64,000 nucleotides of DNA from Natrinema salaciae (lineage in GTDB: Archaea > Halobacteriota > Halobacteria > Halobacteriales > Natrialbaceae), in contig NZ_FOFD01000002.1 in NCBI RefSeq assembly GCF_900110865.1, positions 105,661-169,660 on the forward strand, written 5' to 3'. Shown here one piece after another: positions 16,659-25,130 of this stretch (within the stretch, counting starts at the first letter, position 1; each line of letters starts with the position of its first letter). The position numbers and the translations under genes were made by a program. The notes beneath the pieces were generated by a model, which worked only from the letters and a program-made list of their open reading frames with translations, ran no database searches and was not told the origin of the DNA.

Positions 16659-18007
16659 GCACCAAGACGCCGACGGAGGAGGACATCCTCCGCCCGATCA
16701 ACACGCTCACGAAGAAGTACTTCATCCTGTACGGCGCGGCTGCACTGGGCCTCGTCGCGTTCCTCGTCGCCTGGGCCTACCAGCTCCAGAAAGGCCTGAT
16801 CGTCACCGGCCTCGGCGACTGGGGCAGCGGTGGCGGTTCGACGTGGGGGCTGTACATCGGCGCGTTCATCTGGTGGGTCGGCGTCGCTCACGGCGGCATC
16901 ATCCTCTCGGCCGCCGTCCGCCTGCTCAATATGGACCGGTACATGCCGGTCGCCCGGCTCGCGGAGATGACGACGATCGGCGGCCTCTCAGCCGCCGGCT
17001 TCTACATTCTGGTCCACATGGGCCGTCCGGACCGGATGGTCACGAGCGTCATCGGCCACTACCACATCACGGTCAACAACTCGCCGCTGGTGTGGGACGT
17101 GACCGTCATCACGGCGTACTTCGTGCTGTCGGCGACCTATCTCGGCCTGACGCTACGCTACGACGTCAACCGCCTGCGAGACGATCTGCCGGACATGTTC
17201 GAGCCGGTCTACAAGGTGATGACGATCGGCTACACGGAGAAAGAAGATCAGGTCATCGATCGGATGGTCTGGTGGCTCGCCGCCGCAGTCATCATCATGG
17301 CCCCGCTCTTGCTCCACGGCGGCGTGATCCCGTGGCTGTTCGCGCTCCTGCCGGCGATGCCCGGCTGGACCGGTGCGATTCAGGGACCGATGTTCCTCAG
17401 TATCGCCCTGATGTCGGCGATCAGTGGCATAATGATCATCTCCTACGCGTTCCGTCGTGCCTACGATTGGGACCACATCATCACCGACGACATCTTCCGC
17501 GGGCTGCTCCTGTGGCTCGGGTTCTTCACCCTGTTGTTCCTGTGGTTCCAGCTTCAGACGATCATCAACGGCGTCTTCCTCGGACCGACCAACAAGGCGG
17601 TCGCGATCGAGGCGAAGATCGCCCACCCCGTCTACCAAGTTGCGATGGCGATGATCTTCGGCACGCTCGTGTACATCTTCCTGCAGGGGATCCGTCCGGC
17701 CCTGTTCAGCAAGAAGCGAGCGCTCGTCGCCAGCAGCATCATCCTCATGGGGACCCTGACCGAAAAGATCCTGTTCGTCGTCGAAGGATTCCTGCACCCG
17801 ACGTTCGACATCTACGCCAATACGCCCGGGACCTACTTCCCGAGCGCGATCGAGTGGCTCTCGCTCGTTGGGACGGTCGGATTGGTGGCACTTTTATTCC
17901 TCAACCTCTCGAAGCTCGTCCCGGTGGTCGAACTCCACGCGATCGAACACCTGCGCGGCGACCACGAGCACAGTGAGGAAGCGACCGAACCGGAGGTGGA
18001 AGCATGA
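16655..18007 (+). CDS. NrfD/PsrC-type quinone-interacting membrane subunit
   Basis: A 450-residue membrane protein with about nine to ten helices. The first stretch (residues 70-130: WWVGVAHGGIILSAAVRLL, then a second helix with HMGRPDRM) is the quinone-site region typical of the NrfD family. In this family it takes electrons from or gives them to menaquinone and exchanges them with the Fe-S subunit. ATGA overlap (4 bases) with both neighbours shows tight translational coupling. With no catalytic Mo subunit, it resembles the quinol-oxidising core of alternative complex III more than a polysulfide or DMSO reductase; that is inference. Confidence 0.87.
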   Translation: MSTKTPTEEDILRPINTLTKKYFILYGAAALGLVAFLVAWAYQLQKGLIVTGLGDWGSGGGSTWGLYIGAFIWWVGVAHGGIILSAAVRLLNMDRYMPVARLAEMTTIGGLSAAGFYILVHMGRPDRMVTSVIGHYHITVNNSPLVWDVTVITAYFVLSATYLGLTLRYDVNRLRDDLPDMFEPVYKVMTIGYTEKEDQVIDRMVWWLAAAVIIMAPLLLHGGVIPWLFALLPAMPGWTGAIQGPMFLSIALMSAISGIMIISYAFRRAYDWDHIITDDIFRGLLLWLGFFTLLFLWFQLQTIINGVFLGPTNKAVAIEAKIAHPVYQVAMAMIFGTLVYIFLQGIRPALFSKKRALVASSIILMGTLTEKILFVVEGFLHPTFDIYANTPGTYFPSAIEWLSLVGTVGLVALLFLNLSKLVPVVELHAIEHLRGDHEHSEEATEPEVEA

Positions 18008-18315
18008 GTTCAGCACTGACAACCATTCCGTTGGAACTACTCTACCACGGCTACGACGGTACCACCGGCTTCACCGGCTTCGCCAACGAGGGGACCTGGA
18101 TCATCTTCGCCGTCATTCTGGTCCCGGTCTACATCATGCTCGCGGCCTGGTTCCTCGGTGAACCCCGCGACACGAAGTCCGGACTGCTCGGTGTGAGCTA
18201 CCTCGTCGGCCTGACGACGTCGATGTGGGTCGGGATGTTCGTTCTGACAGTCCTGATCGGCATCGTCTTCTACGGTGGCCCGCCGGAGCCGATCAGCAGC
18301 GTCGGCCCGCCGTAA
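18004..18315 (+). CDS. Small membrane subunit of the NrfD complex
   Basis: A 103-residue protein with two or three membrane helices (about 30-52 and 62-92) and a short N-terminal segment. Third gene of the operon, overlapping the NrfD gene by 4 bases. No ligand residues or known domain are seen; it is probably a structural subunit. The operon ends with a T6 tract about 35 bases downstream. Confidence 0.72.
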   Translation: MSSALTTIPLELLYHGYDGTTGFTGFANEGTWIIFAVILVPVYIMLAAWFLGEPRDTKSGLLGVSYLVGLTTSMWVGMFVLTVLIGIVFYGGPPEPISSVGPP

Positions 18316-18349
18316 CCGTCGTCGTATCGCGTTCGAACACCCGGTTTCG

Positions 18350-18355
18350 TTTTTT
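18350..18355 (+). terminator. T-tract terminator after the Fe-S/NrfD operon
   Basis: Six T residues in an otherwise GC-rich gap, 35 bases after the last stop of the operon. Archaeal termination commonly uses such tracts. Confidence 0.45.
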
Positions 18356-18441
18356 CCGCTCGCTGCTGTAACGACGCTCGAGTTCCGAACCATCACACGT
18401 ATGCCGTTCCGGGCCCTCCATTCGGCTAGCACACAGTCACT

Positions 18442-19533
18442 ATGAGTCTCACAGAACACGAACTCGAAATCAAACTCGAGGAGGTCGAGGACCCGGACAT
18501 CGGCGAGGACATCGTCTCGCTGGGACTGGTCAACGACGTCACGATCGACGACAAGACGGCCCGGATCTCGCTCGCGTTCAACGCGCCGTACGCCCCCTCG
18601 GAGCTCGAGCTCGGCAACCGGATCCGCGACGTCATCGAGGACGCCGGTCTCGAGGCCGACCTCCGGGCACACGTCGGCGAGGAGCACGGCTTCGACGACG
18701 AGGTTCTCCCGCGAGTTCGCAACGTAATCGCCGTTTCCTCGGGGAAAGGCGGCGTCGGCAAGACGACGGTCGCGGCGAACCTCGCGGCCGGCCTCGAGAA
18801 ACGCGGTGCGATGGTCGGCCTGCTCGACGCCGACATCCACGGCCCCAACGTCCCGCAGATCCTCCCCCCCGAGAGCGATCCCGGCGTCACGCCGAACGAA
18901 GAGATCGTCCCGCCCCGCTCGGACGGCGTTCGCATCATCAGCATGGGCATGATGATGGAAGAAGACGACGATCCCGCCATCCTCCGCGGTCCGATGGTCA
19001 ACAAGTTCATGATGAAGTTCCTCGAGGGCGTCGAGTGGGGTCGTCTGGACTACCTCATCGTCGACCTGCCGCCGGGGACCGGTGACGCGACGTTGAACCT
19101 GCTGCAGTCGATGCCGGTGACGGGGTCGGTCGTCGTCACGACGCCCCAGGAGATGGCCCTGGACGACACCCGGAAGGGGATTCAGATGTTCAACAAACAC
19201 GACACGCCGGTACTCGGCGTCGTCGAGAACATGAGTTCCTTCATCTGTCCGTCCTGTGGCGACCAGCACGGGCTGTTCGGGACCAGCGGTGCGGACTCCA
19301 TCGTCGACAAGTACGACGTGCCGCTGCTGGGTCGGATTCCGATCCACCCCGACTTCGGGGCCGACGGCAGCCAGGGCGCGCTCGTCAAGGACGACGACAG
19401 CGAGGTCCAGAGCCACCTCGAGGACGTCGTCGGCGAGGTCGCCGACCGGATCGGCGAGCAAAACCGACGGACGGTCTCGGAGAACGTCACGCACGAACCG
19501 GCGAACAAGCTGCCGACCGAGACGGAAGACTGA
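18442..19533 (+). CDS. Mrp/NBP35-family Fe-S cluster carrier ATPase
   Basis: A 363-residue P-loop ATPase. Residues 1-90 are a MIP18 (DUF59) domain. The deviant Walker A is SSGKGGVGKTT near 99-108, followed by DADIHGPN and the Walker B region IVDLPPGTGD. The cluster-binding pair CPSC is near 270. The family holds and transfers 4Fe-4S clusters. It follows the Fe-S/NrfD operon but has its own gap and terminator, and is universal in haloarchaea, so a special link is not needed. Confidence 0.93.
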   Translation: MSLTEHELEIKLEEVEDPDIGEDIVSLGLVNDVTIDDKTARISLAFNAPYAPSELELGNRIRDVIEDAGLEADLRAHVGEEHGFDDEVLPRVRNVIAVSSGKGGVGKTTVAANLAAGLEKRGAMVGLLDADIHGPNVPQILPPESDPGVTPNEEIVPPRSDGVRIISMGMMMEEDDDPAILRGPMVNKFMMKFLEGVEWGRLDYLIVDLPPGTGDATLNLLQSMPVTGSVVVTTPQEMALDDTRKGIQMFNKHDTPVLGVVENMSSFICPSCGDQHGLFGTSGADSIVDKYDVPLLGRIPIHPDFGADGSQGALVKDDDSEVQSHLEDVVGEVADRIGEQNRRTVSENVTHEPANKLPTETED

Positions 19534-19757
19534 CCGAGTCAGGGGGTCGGACCCGAACCCGTCGCAGCCGCTCTCGTTTCTCTTTTACAGTCACCGAACC
19601 CCGTATGCGGCCGGTTTCGACACGCGACCCCCTCGAGATCCCCGGAACCTGCGACCCGCGGCGCAAACTGATCGCGTCTCGTCGGCGTCGCCGCGGTGTC
19701 CCCCGTCAGTCGCCGTCTCCCCCGACGTTATAGTGCGACCCGTCGAACCAACTCGAT

Positions 19758-20084
19758 ATGCTCGATACGTACGCCGATTCGATCGCCGGCCTCGAGCCGG
19801 CCGACGGTGAGGTCGAGACCGCGGAACTGGTCGTCAGCGACGACGTCCTCGTGAAAGCCTTCGCCCTCGGACCGGGTGCGGAACTCGAGCCCCACGAGCA
19901 CGGGGAGAGCACGAACGTCTTCCACGTGCTCGAGGGGAGCGTGACCGTGATACGGGGCGGGGAGAGCGAAGCGATCGACGCGCCGGGCGTCGTCCACCAC
20001 GAGCGCGGCGTCAGCCACGGCGCGAGAAACGAGACCGAAGAGCCCGCGATCTTCACGGCGAGCCTCTGTCCGCTGCCGTCCTGA
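19758..20084 (+). CDS. Small cupin-domain protein
   Basis: A 108-residue single cupin. The first cupin motif is visible as PHEHGESTNVFHVLEGSVTV (His, His, Glu, His positions), and the second around GVVHHERGVSH. It probably binds one metal ion; substrate unknown. Preceded by a TATA-like GTTATAGTG stretch at about 19727, 25 bases before the start, suggesting a leaderless transcript. Confidence 0.82.
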   Translation: MLDTYADSIAGLEPADGEVETAELVVSDDVLVKAFALGPGAELEPHEHGESTNVFHVLEGSVTVIRGGESEAIDAPGVVHHERGVSHGARNETEEPAIFTASLCPLPS

Positions 20085-20126
20085 GCCGAACGGCGAGACG
20101 GTCGATCAGCGATAATCGGTCACCGG

Positions 20127-21260
20127 TCAGTCCGCCCGGCCGTTCGCGTCCGCGAGCAGCGACGAGACGTACTTGATGACGTGATCGTCGATTCGGCGCT
20201 TGTAGCCCGCTTGCCGCGCGAGCCGGTCGAGCTCGCGGGCGACGAGGCTGCCGTACTGGACCGCCTTCTTGTCCCTGCCGGCGACCTCGTCCGGCAGGTG
20301 CCGGGCAGCCACGCGTCGGAAGCCGCGCTTCCGTTCGTCCGCGTCGGCCAGCAGGTCGTCCGGGAGTCGGAGCGCCGCGTCGACCACGTCGTCGTGGAGG
20401 AACGGGGCGACCGGCTCGAGCCCCGTCGCCTCGATCGTCAGGACGTCCCGCGGGAGCTGGTCCGGGAGGCTCCGAACTTGCTCCCGGACGGCTCCGCGAA
20501 CCGTCTCGGCGTCGACCCGGTGGTCGAGCCGGACGACTTTCTCGTAGCCGCCGAACAGTTCGTCGGCCCCCTGCCCGACGGCCAGGGCGTCGAACCCGTC
20601 CGCAGCCACGCGTTCGCCGACCAGGTACAGCGGGAGCGCGATCTGGACGTCCATCGCGTTCGTGCGGCCGGTCGCTCGCGCCACCTCGGGGACCGCGCGC
20701 TCGAGATCGGCCGGCTCGAGTTCGACGATCGTCAGCTCCCGATCCATCGCGTCGGCGGCCGACCGCGCGGCCGCGACGTCGTGGCTGTCGGGGAAGCCGA
20801 CGACGTACAGCGGCGCGTCCAGCAGTTCGGCCACGAGCGCCGAGTCGACGCCGCCGGAGAAGGCGACGGCGATCTCGCGGTCGTCCCGCCGAACGCGCCC
20901 GGCTGCGGTCCGGATCGCGCGCTCGAGGGTCTCGAGGGCGGCCTCGCGGGGATCGGGCTCGGGGTCCGGCAGGGGCCAGTGGGACTCCGGCTCCGGGACC
21001 GGACCGTCCGGGGGCGCGACCGCGCCGGCCGGAAAGAGCACGGGGTCTTCGAGCGCGGTCGGCTCGAACGCCCAGGTCGGCGCGGTGCGGTCGCTCTCGG
21101 CGCCGCCGTCGACGAACAGGGGGACTCGTCCGAGCACGTCTCGAACGAGTCGTCCGTCGATCTCTCCCGCGAACCCGCTCGTTCCCGGGAGCGGGTCGCC
21201 GCGCTCGACGGCGTCGCGGACGGTCGTCGCGTCGGCACCGCGGAGCGGAGCGTCGGTCAT
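20127..21260 (-). CDS. Asparagine synthase-like ATP-dependent amidotransferase domain protein
   Basis: A 377-residue protein whose main domain is the AsnB-type synthetase fold. The pyrophosphatase loop SGGVDSALV is at 135-143, with AVGQGADELFGGYEK further on and a C-terminal RRVAARHLPDEVAGRDKKAVQYGS. The first 110 residues do not start with the Cys nucleophile of a glutamine amidotransferase, so this is a synthetase-only type that would need ammonia or another partner. It may make asparagine or modify another carboxylate. Confidence 0.85.
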   Translation of the reverse strand: MTDAPLRGADATTVRDAVERGDPLPGTSGFAGEIDGRLVRDVLGRVPLFVDGGAESDRTAPTWAFEPTALEDPVLFPAGAVAPPDGPVPEPESHWPLPDPEPDPREAALETLERAIRTAAGRVRRDDREIAVAFSGGVDSALVAELLDAPLYVVGFPDSHDVAAARSAADAMDRELTIVELEPADLERAVPEVARATGRTNAMDVQIALPLYLVGERVAADGFDALAVGQGADELFGGYEKVVRLDHRVDAETVRGAVREQVRSLPDQLPRDVLTIEATGLEPVAPFLHDDVVDAALRLPDDLLADADERKRGFRRVAARHLPDEVAGRDKKAVQYGSLVARELDRLARQAGYKRRIDDHVIKYVSSLLADANGRAD

Positions 21261-21276
21261 GGTGGTCGAGTGCCGA

Positions 21277-21960
21277 TCATTTGAACAGGCTGAAGACGTG
21301 GTTCAATCGTCGCGTGACGCCGCCGGCGAACTGCCGAACGCTGATCCGCCAGGGCGTTCGTTTCCCTTCGACGGTGGTTCGACCGGCCGCGATCGCCGCG
21401 AGGATCGCGTCCGCCGAGCGCTCGTCGGCGTCGACGCGGGTGACCGCTTGCCCGACCATCTCGCTGATGTGGGCGTCGCTGCCGGCGGTCATCGGCAGGT
21501 TGCGCGACCGGGCGTAGCGCTCGGCCTGTCGGTTGGCCCGGCCCGTAAACAGCCGGGAGTTGTAGACTTCGATCGCGTCGCCGAGGGCGAGTTGGTCGCG
21601 AGAGATGCGGGCCATCACGCCGTGGCGGGACTCCTGAAACGGATGCGGAACGACGGCCAGCCCGCCCTGGTCGTGGATCGCCTCGAGCGTCGATTCGAAC
21701 GAGAGCCCCGGCGGGACGGCCTCCTCGAGCCCCAGGCCGAGCACGTGGCCCGCCTTGCTCGAGATCTCCATTCCGGGAATGCCGACCAGCCCGTAGTCGG
21801 GGGCGCGCTCGGCGGCCTCGAGACTCGCGTCGATCTCGTCGTGGTCCGTCACCGCGATCGCGTCGAGACCGACGGCCTCGGCCTGCTCGAGAATGAGCTC
21901 GACCGGGTCGCGGCCGTCGTAGGACAGCGACGAGTGCGTGTGGAGTTCGACCGACAGCAC
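21277..21960 (-). CDS. PHP-domain metal-dependent phosphoesterase
   Basis: A 227-residue PHP protein. Metal ligands are visible in ELHTHSSLS, VTDHDEI, GMEIS, VPHPFQ and AGSDAH. The likely activity is hydrolysis of a phosphate ester such as a nucleoside 3',5'-bisphosphate or a histidinol-phosphate-like compound. I take the GTG at 21960 as the start because it places VELHTHS seven residues from the N-terminus as usual; the frame upstream is Arg-rich and unlikely to be translated. It lies 16 bases from the asparagine-synthase-like gene on the same strand. Confidence 0.85.
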   Translation of the reverse strand: MLSVELHTHSSLSYDGRDPVELILEQAEAVGLDAIAVTDHDEIDASLEAAERAPDYGLVGIPGMEISSKAGHVLGLGLEEAVPPGLSFESTLEAIHDQGGLAVVPHPFQESRHGVMARISRDQLALGDAIEVYNSRLFTGRANRQAERYARSRNLPMTAGSDAHISEMVGQAVTRVDADERSADAILAAIAAGRTTVEGKRTPWRISVRQFAGGVTRRLNHVFSLFK

Positions 21961-22151
21961 GAACGATCGTTTTGCGCGATTGATCAAAAGCGCCCCGATA
22001 AGCGGACGCCGAGCGAGTCGCCCGGTCGCTCCGCAGCGCCGATCTCGCCTGTCGACTCGGCCCGGGTCACGAACGCCGCCGACCCTCTCGGTTAATACAC
22101 GAACGTGCATATGGAAACCCATTTACCGGCCGGCTTTCACCACCTAGGTGA

Positions 22152-24281
22152 ATGAGTCTTGCCGATTCGGACCGCGAACTCGTCGTCGCCGAACTCGAGC
22201 GGGAGCCGACTCGAGCGGAGGCGGCGCTGTTCGAGAACCTCTGGAGCGAGCACTGCGCGTACCGCTCCTCGCGACCGCTGCTGTCGGCGTTCGACAGCGA
22301 GGGCGAGCAGGTCGTCGTCGGGCCGGGCGACGACGCGGCGGTCGTCGCACTGGACGAGGAGACCTACATCACGCTGGGGATCGAGAGCCACAACCACCCC
22401 TCCTACGTGGACCCGTTCGACGGCGCGGCGACCGGCGTCGGCGGCATCGTCCGGGACACGCTCTCGATGGGCGCCTACCCCATCGCGCTCGCGGACTCGC
22501 TGTACTTCGGCGAGTTCGACGACGACCACTCGAAGTACCTCTTCGAGGGCGTCGTCGAGGGCATCAGCCACTACGGCAACTGTATCGGCGTTCCGACGGT
22601 TGCGGGCAGCGTCGACTTCCACGCCGATTACGAGGGGAACCCGCTGGTCAACGTCGCCTGCGTCGGCCTGACGACCGAGGAGCGCCTCGTCACCGCCGAA
22701 GCACAAGAGCCAGGGAACAAACTCGTCCTCGTCGGGAACGGGACCGGCCGGGACGGGCTCGGCGGCGCGAGCTTCGCCAGCGAGGACCTCGCGGAGGACG
22801 CCGAGACCGAGGACCGACCCGCGGTCCAGGTCGGCGATCCGTACGCCGAAAAGCTGCTCGTCGAGGCCAACGAGGCCCTCGTCGACGAGGGCCTGGTCGA
22901 ATCGGCACGAGACCTCGGCGCCGCCGGCCTCGGCGGGGCCTCGAGCGAGATGGTCGCCAAGGCCGACCTCGGCGCGCACATCGAACTCGAGCGAGTCCAC
23001 CAGCGCGAGTCGAATATGAACGCCGTCGAGATCCTCCTCGCGGAATCCCAGGAGCGGATGTGTTACGAGGTCGAACCGGAGAACGTCGACCGCGTTCGCG
23101 AGATCGTCGAGCGGTTCGATCTGGGCTGTTCCGTTATCGGCGAGGTCACCGACGGCAACTACACCTGTACGTTCGAGGGCGAGACGGTCGTCGACGTCGA
23201 CGCCTACTTCCTCGGCGAGGGCGCGCCGATGAACGACCTCGCGTCCGAACCGCCCGAGCAACCCGAGACGGACCGCCCCGACGTCGATCTCGAGGACGCG
23301 TTCGAAACCGTCGTCTCGAGTCCGAACACCGCCTCGAAGCGGTGGGTCTACCGGCAGTACGACCACGAGGTCGGCGTTCGCACGAGCGTCGGGCCGGGCG
23401 ACGACGCGGCGATCATCGCGGTTCGCGAGGCCGAACAGGGTCTCGCGCTTTCCGCCGGTGCCGCGCCGAACTGGACCGCCGTCGCACCGTACGAGGGTGC
23501 TCGCGCGGTCGCCCTCGAGAACGCGACCAACATCGCGGCCAAGGGCGCGACTCCGCTCGCCGCGGTCGACTGTCTCAACGGCGGCAATCCGGAGAAACCG
23601 GACGTTTACGGCGGATTCGAGGGGACCGTCGACGGGCTCGCCGAGATGTGCGAAACCCTCTCTACGCCGGTCGTCGGTGGGAACGTCTCGCTGTACAACG
23701 ACTCCGTCGCGGGACCGATCCCGCCGACGCCGACGCTGGCGATGGTCGGTTCGACGGACGGCTACGACGCGCCGCCGCTGTCGGTCGAGTCCCAGGGCGA
23801 CCTGCTCCTCGTCGGCGATCTCGGACTCGTGACCGGCGAACCGCGCCTCGGCGGCTCCGAACTCCTCGCACAGTTCGGCGGCAGCGACGCCTTCCCCGAA
23901 CTCCCGACGGATCCAGCGGCCGTCGTCGAGACCCTCGCTGCGGTCGCGAACGACGACGCGACGCTCGCGGTTCACGACGTCAGCCACGGCGGGCTCGCCG
24001 TCGCGCTCGCCGAGATGGTTACCGAGGACGCCGGTCTCGAGGTGTCGATTCCGAGCGACGATCCGGCGGGCGCGTTGTTCCACGAACAGCCGGGACGCGC
24101 GCTCGTCCAGACGGAGTCGCCCAAGGCGGTCCGCGAGGCGTTCGACGGCATCGCACCGGTCGTCGAACTCGGCTCGGCGACCGACGACGGTCGACTCACG
24201 ATCGACGCCGGTCGGACGCTGACGGCCGACGCGGCCGAGATCCGCGACCGCCGAGCGACGATCGAACGGGAACTCGAGTGA
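22152..24281 (+). CDS. purL: Phosphoribosylformylglycinamidine synthase subunit PurL
   Basis: A 709-residue PurL, the size of the stand-alone archaeal/Gram-positive enzyme that works with PurS and PurQ in purine synthesis. Recognisable blocks are [15 protein letters not shown] at the N-terminus, [24 protein letters not shown] (ATP site), [13 protein letters not shown] and the second-half [10 protein letters not shown]. Both AIRS-like halves are intact. It has its own promoter region, 190 bases from the divergently transcribed PHP gene. Confidence 0.96.
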   Translation: MSLADSDRELVVAELEREPTRAEAALFENLWSEHCAYRSSRPLLSAFDSEGEQVVVGPGDDAAVVALDEETYITLGIESHNHPSYVDPFDGAATGVGGIVRDTLSMGAYPIALADSLYFGEFDDDHSKYLFEGVVEGISHYGNCIGVPTVAGSVDFHADYEGNPLVNVACVGLTTEERLVTAEAQEPGNKLVLVGNGTGRDGLGGASFASEDLAEDAETEDRPAVQVGDPYAEKLLVEANEALVDEGLVESARDLGAAGLGGASSEMVAKADLGAHIELERVHQRESNMNAVEILLAESQERMCYEVEPENVDRVREIVERFDLGCSVIGEVTDGNYTCTFEGETVVDVDAYFLGEGAPMNDLASEPPEQPETDRPDVDLEDAFETVVSSPNTASKRWVYRQYDHEVGVRTSVGPGDDAAIIAVREAEQGLALSAGAAPNWTAVAPYEGARAVALENATNIAAKGATPLAAVDCLNGGNPEKPDVYGGFEGTVDGLAEMCETLSTPVVGGNVSLYNDSVAGPIPPTPTLAMVGSTDGYDAPPLSVESQGDLLLVGDLGLVTGEPRLGGSELLAQFGGSDAFPELPTDPAAVVETLAAVANDDATLAVHDVSHGGLAVALAEMVTEDAGLEVSIPSDDPAGALFHEQPGRALVQTESPKAVREAFDGIAPVVELGSATDDGRLTIDAGRTLTADAAEIRDRRATIERELE

Positions 24282-24454
24282 CCGATCGCTTGGCGAGACC
24301 GCTCCCGTCGAGTCCGAATCTGGTGCGATACGTCAGCTAACGTGCGAATATGGTAATGGCCACCAGTAACAGGGTTTCGTCCGGCAATTGTCCGGTATAT
24401 TGATATACCACCGGGACGATTCGTCCAACGAACCGAGCGCCTCGGAGGAATTCG

Positions 24455-25042
24455 ATGACTACCGATACCCCGTCCGTCCTGATCGTCGAAGACGAGCCCG
24501 ATCTCGCGAACCTCTATGCCGCCTGGCTCGAGTCCGAGTGCGACGTCGAGACGGCCTACGACGGCAGCGAAGCGCTCGATGCGATCGAGGAGACCATCGA
24601 CGTCGTCCTCCTGGACCGACGGATGCCGGGTCTCTCGGGCGATACCGTCCTCGACACGATCCGAGAACGGGAACTCGACTGCCGCGTCGCGATGGTGACG
24701 GCGGTCGAACCGGACTTCGATATCATCGAGATGGGGTTCGACGACTATCTCGTCAAGCCGGTCTCGAGCGACGAACTGGTCGCGATCATCGATCAGCTCC
24801 TCCTTCGGTCGACCTACGACGAGCAACTTCAGGAGTTCTTCGCGCTCGCCTCGAAGAAGGCGTTGCTGGACGACCAGAAGACCGAGGCCGAACGCCAGTC
24901 GAGTCAGGAGTACGCCGAACTCAAAGACCGGCTGGCCGTCCTCCGCGTCCAGGTCAACGATACGATGCAGGAGCTCTTGGAGCAGGACGGCTACCGGCAG
25001 CTCTGTCGGGATATCGCGGACGAATCCGTGTTGGAGAAGTGA
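24455..25042 (+). CDS. HalX-type response regulator
   Basis: A 195-residue two-domain protein. The receiver has acid residues D13 and E12, the phosphoacceptor D54 (LLDRRMPG), T82 and K101 (VKPVS). Residues from about 125 to 190 form the HalX helical domain (coiled coil, ending LCRDIADESVLEK), typical of haloarchaeal output-less regulators. Convergent with the sensor gene 25131-26996, 88 bases away, which may be its partner. Confidence 0.92.
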   Translation: MTTDTPSVLIVEDEPDLANLYAAWLESECDVETAYDGSEALDAIEETIDVVLLDRRMPGLSGDTVLDTIRERELDCRVAMVTAVEPDFDIIEMGFDDYLVKPVSSDELVAIIDQLLLRSTYDEQLQEFFALASKKALLDDQKTEAERQSSQEYAELKDRLAVLRVQVNDTMQELLEQDGYRQLCRDIADESVLEK

Positions 25043-25130
25043 CAGCGCGGCGGGTCGCGACGGGTCGGGCACCGTCCGCCAGTTCGAATTCGAGAGCCGG
25101 AGCGGATCTGTTCGTCGACCGGTCGTTCGC

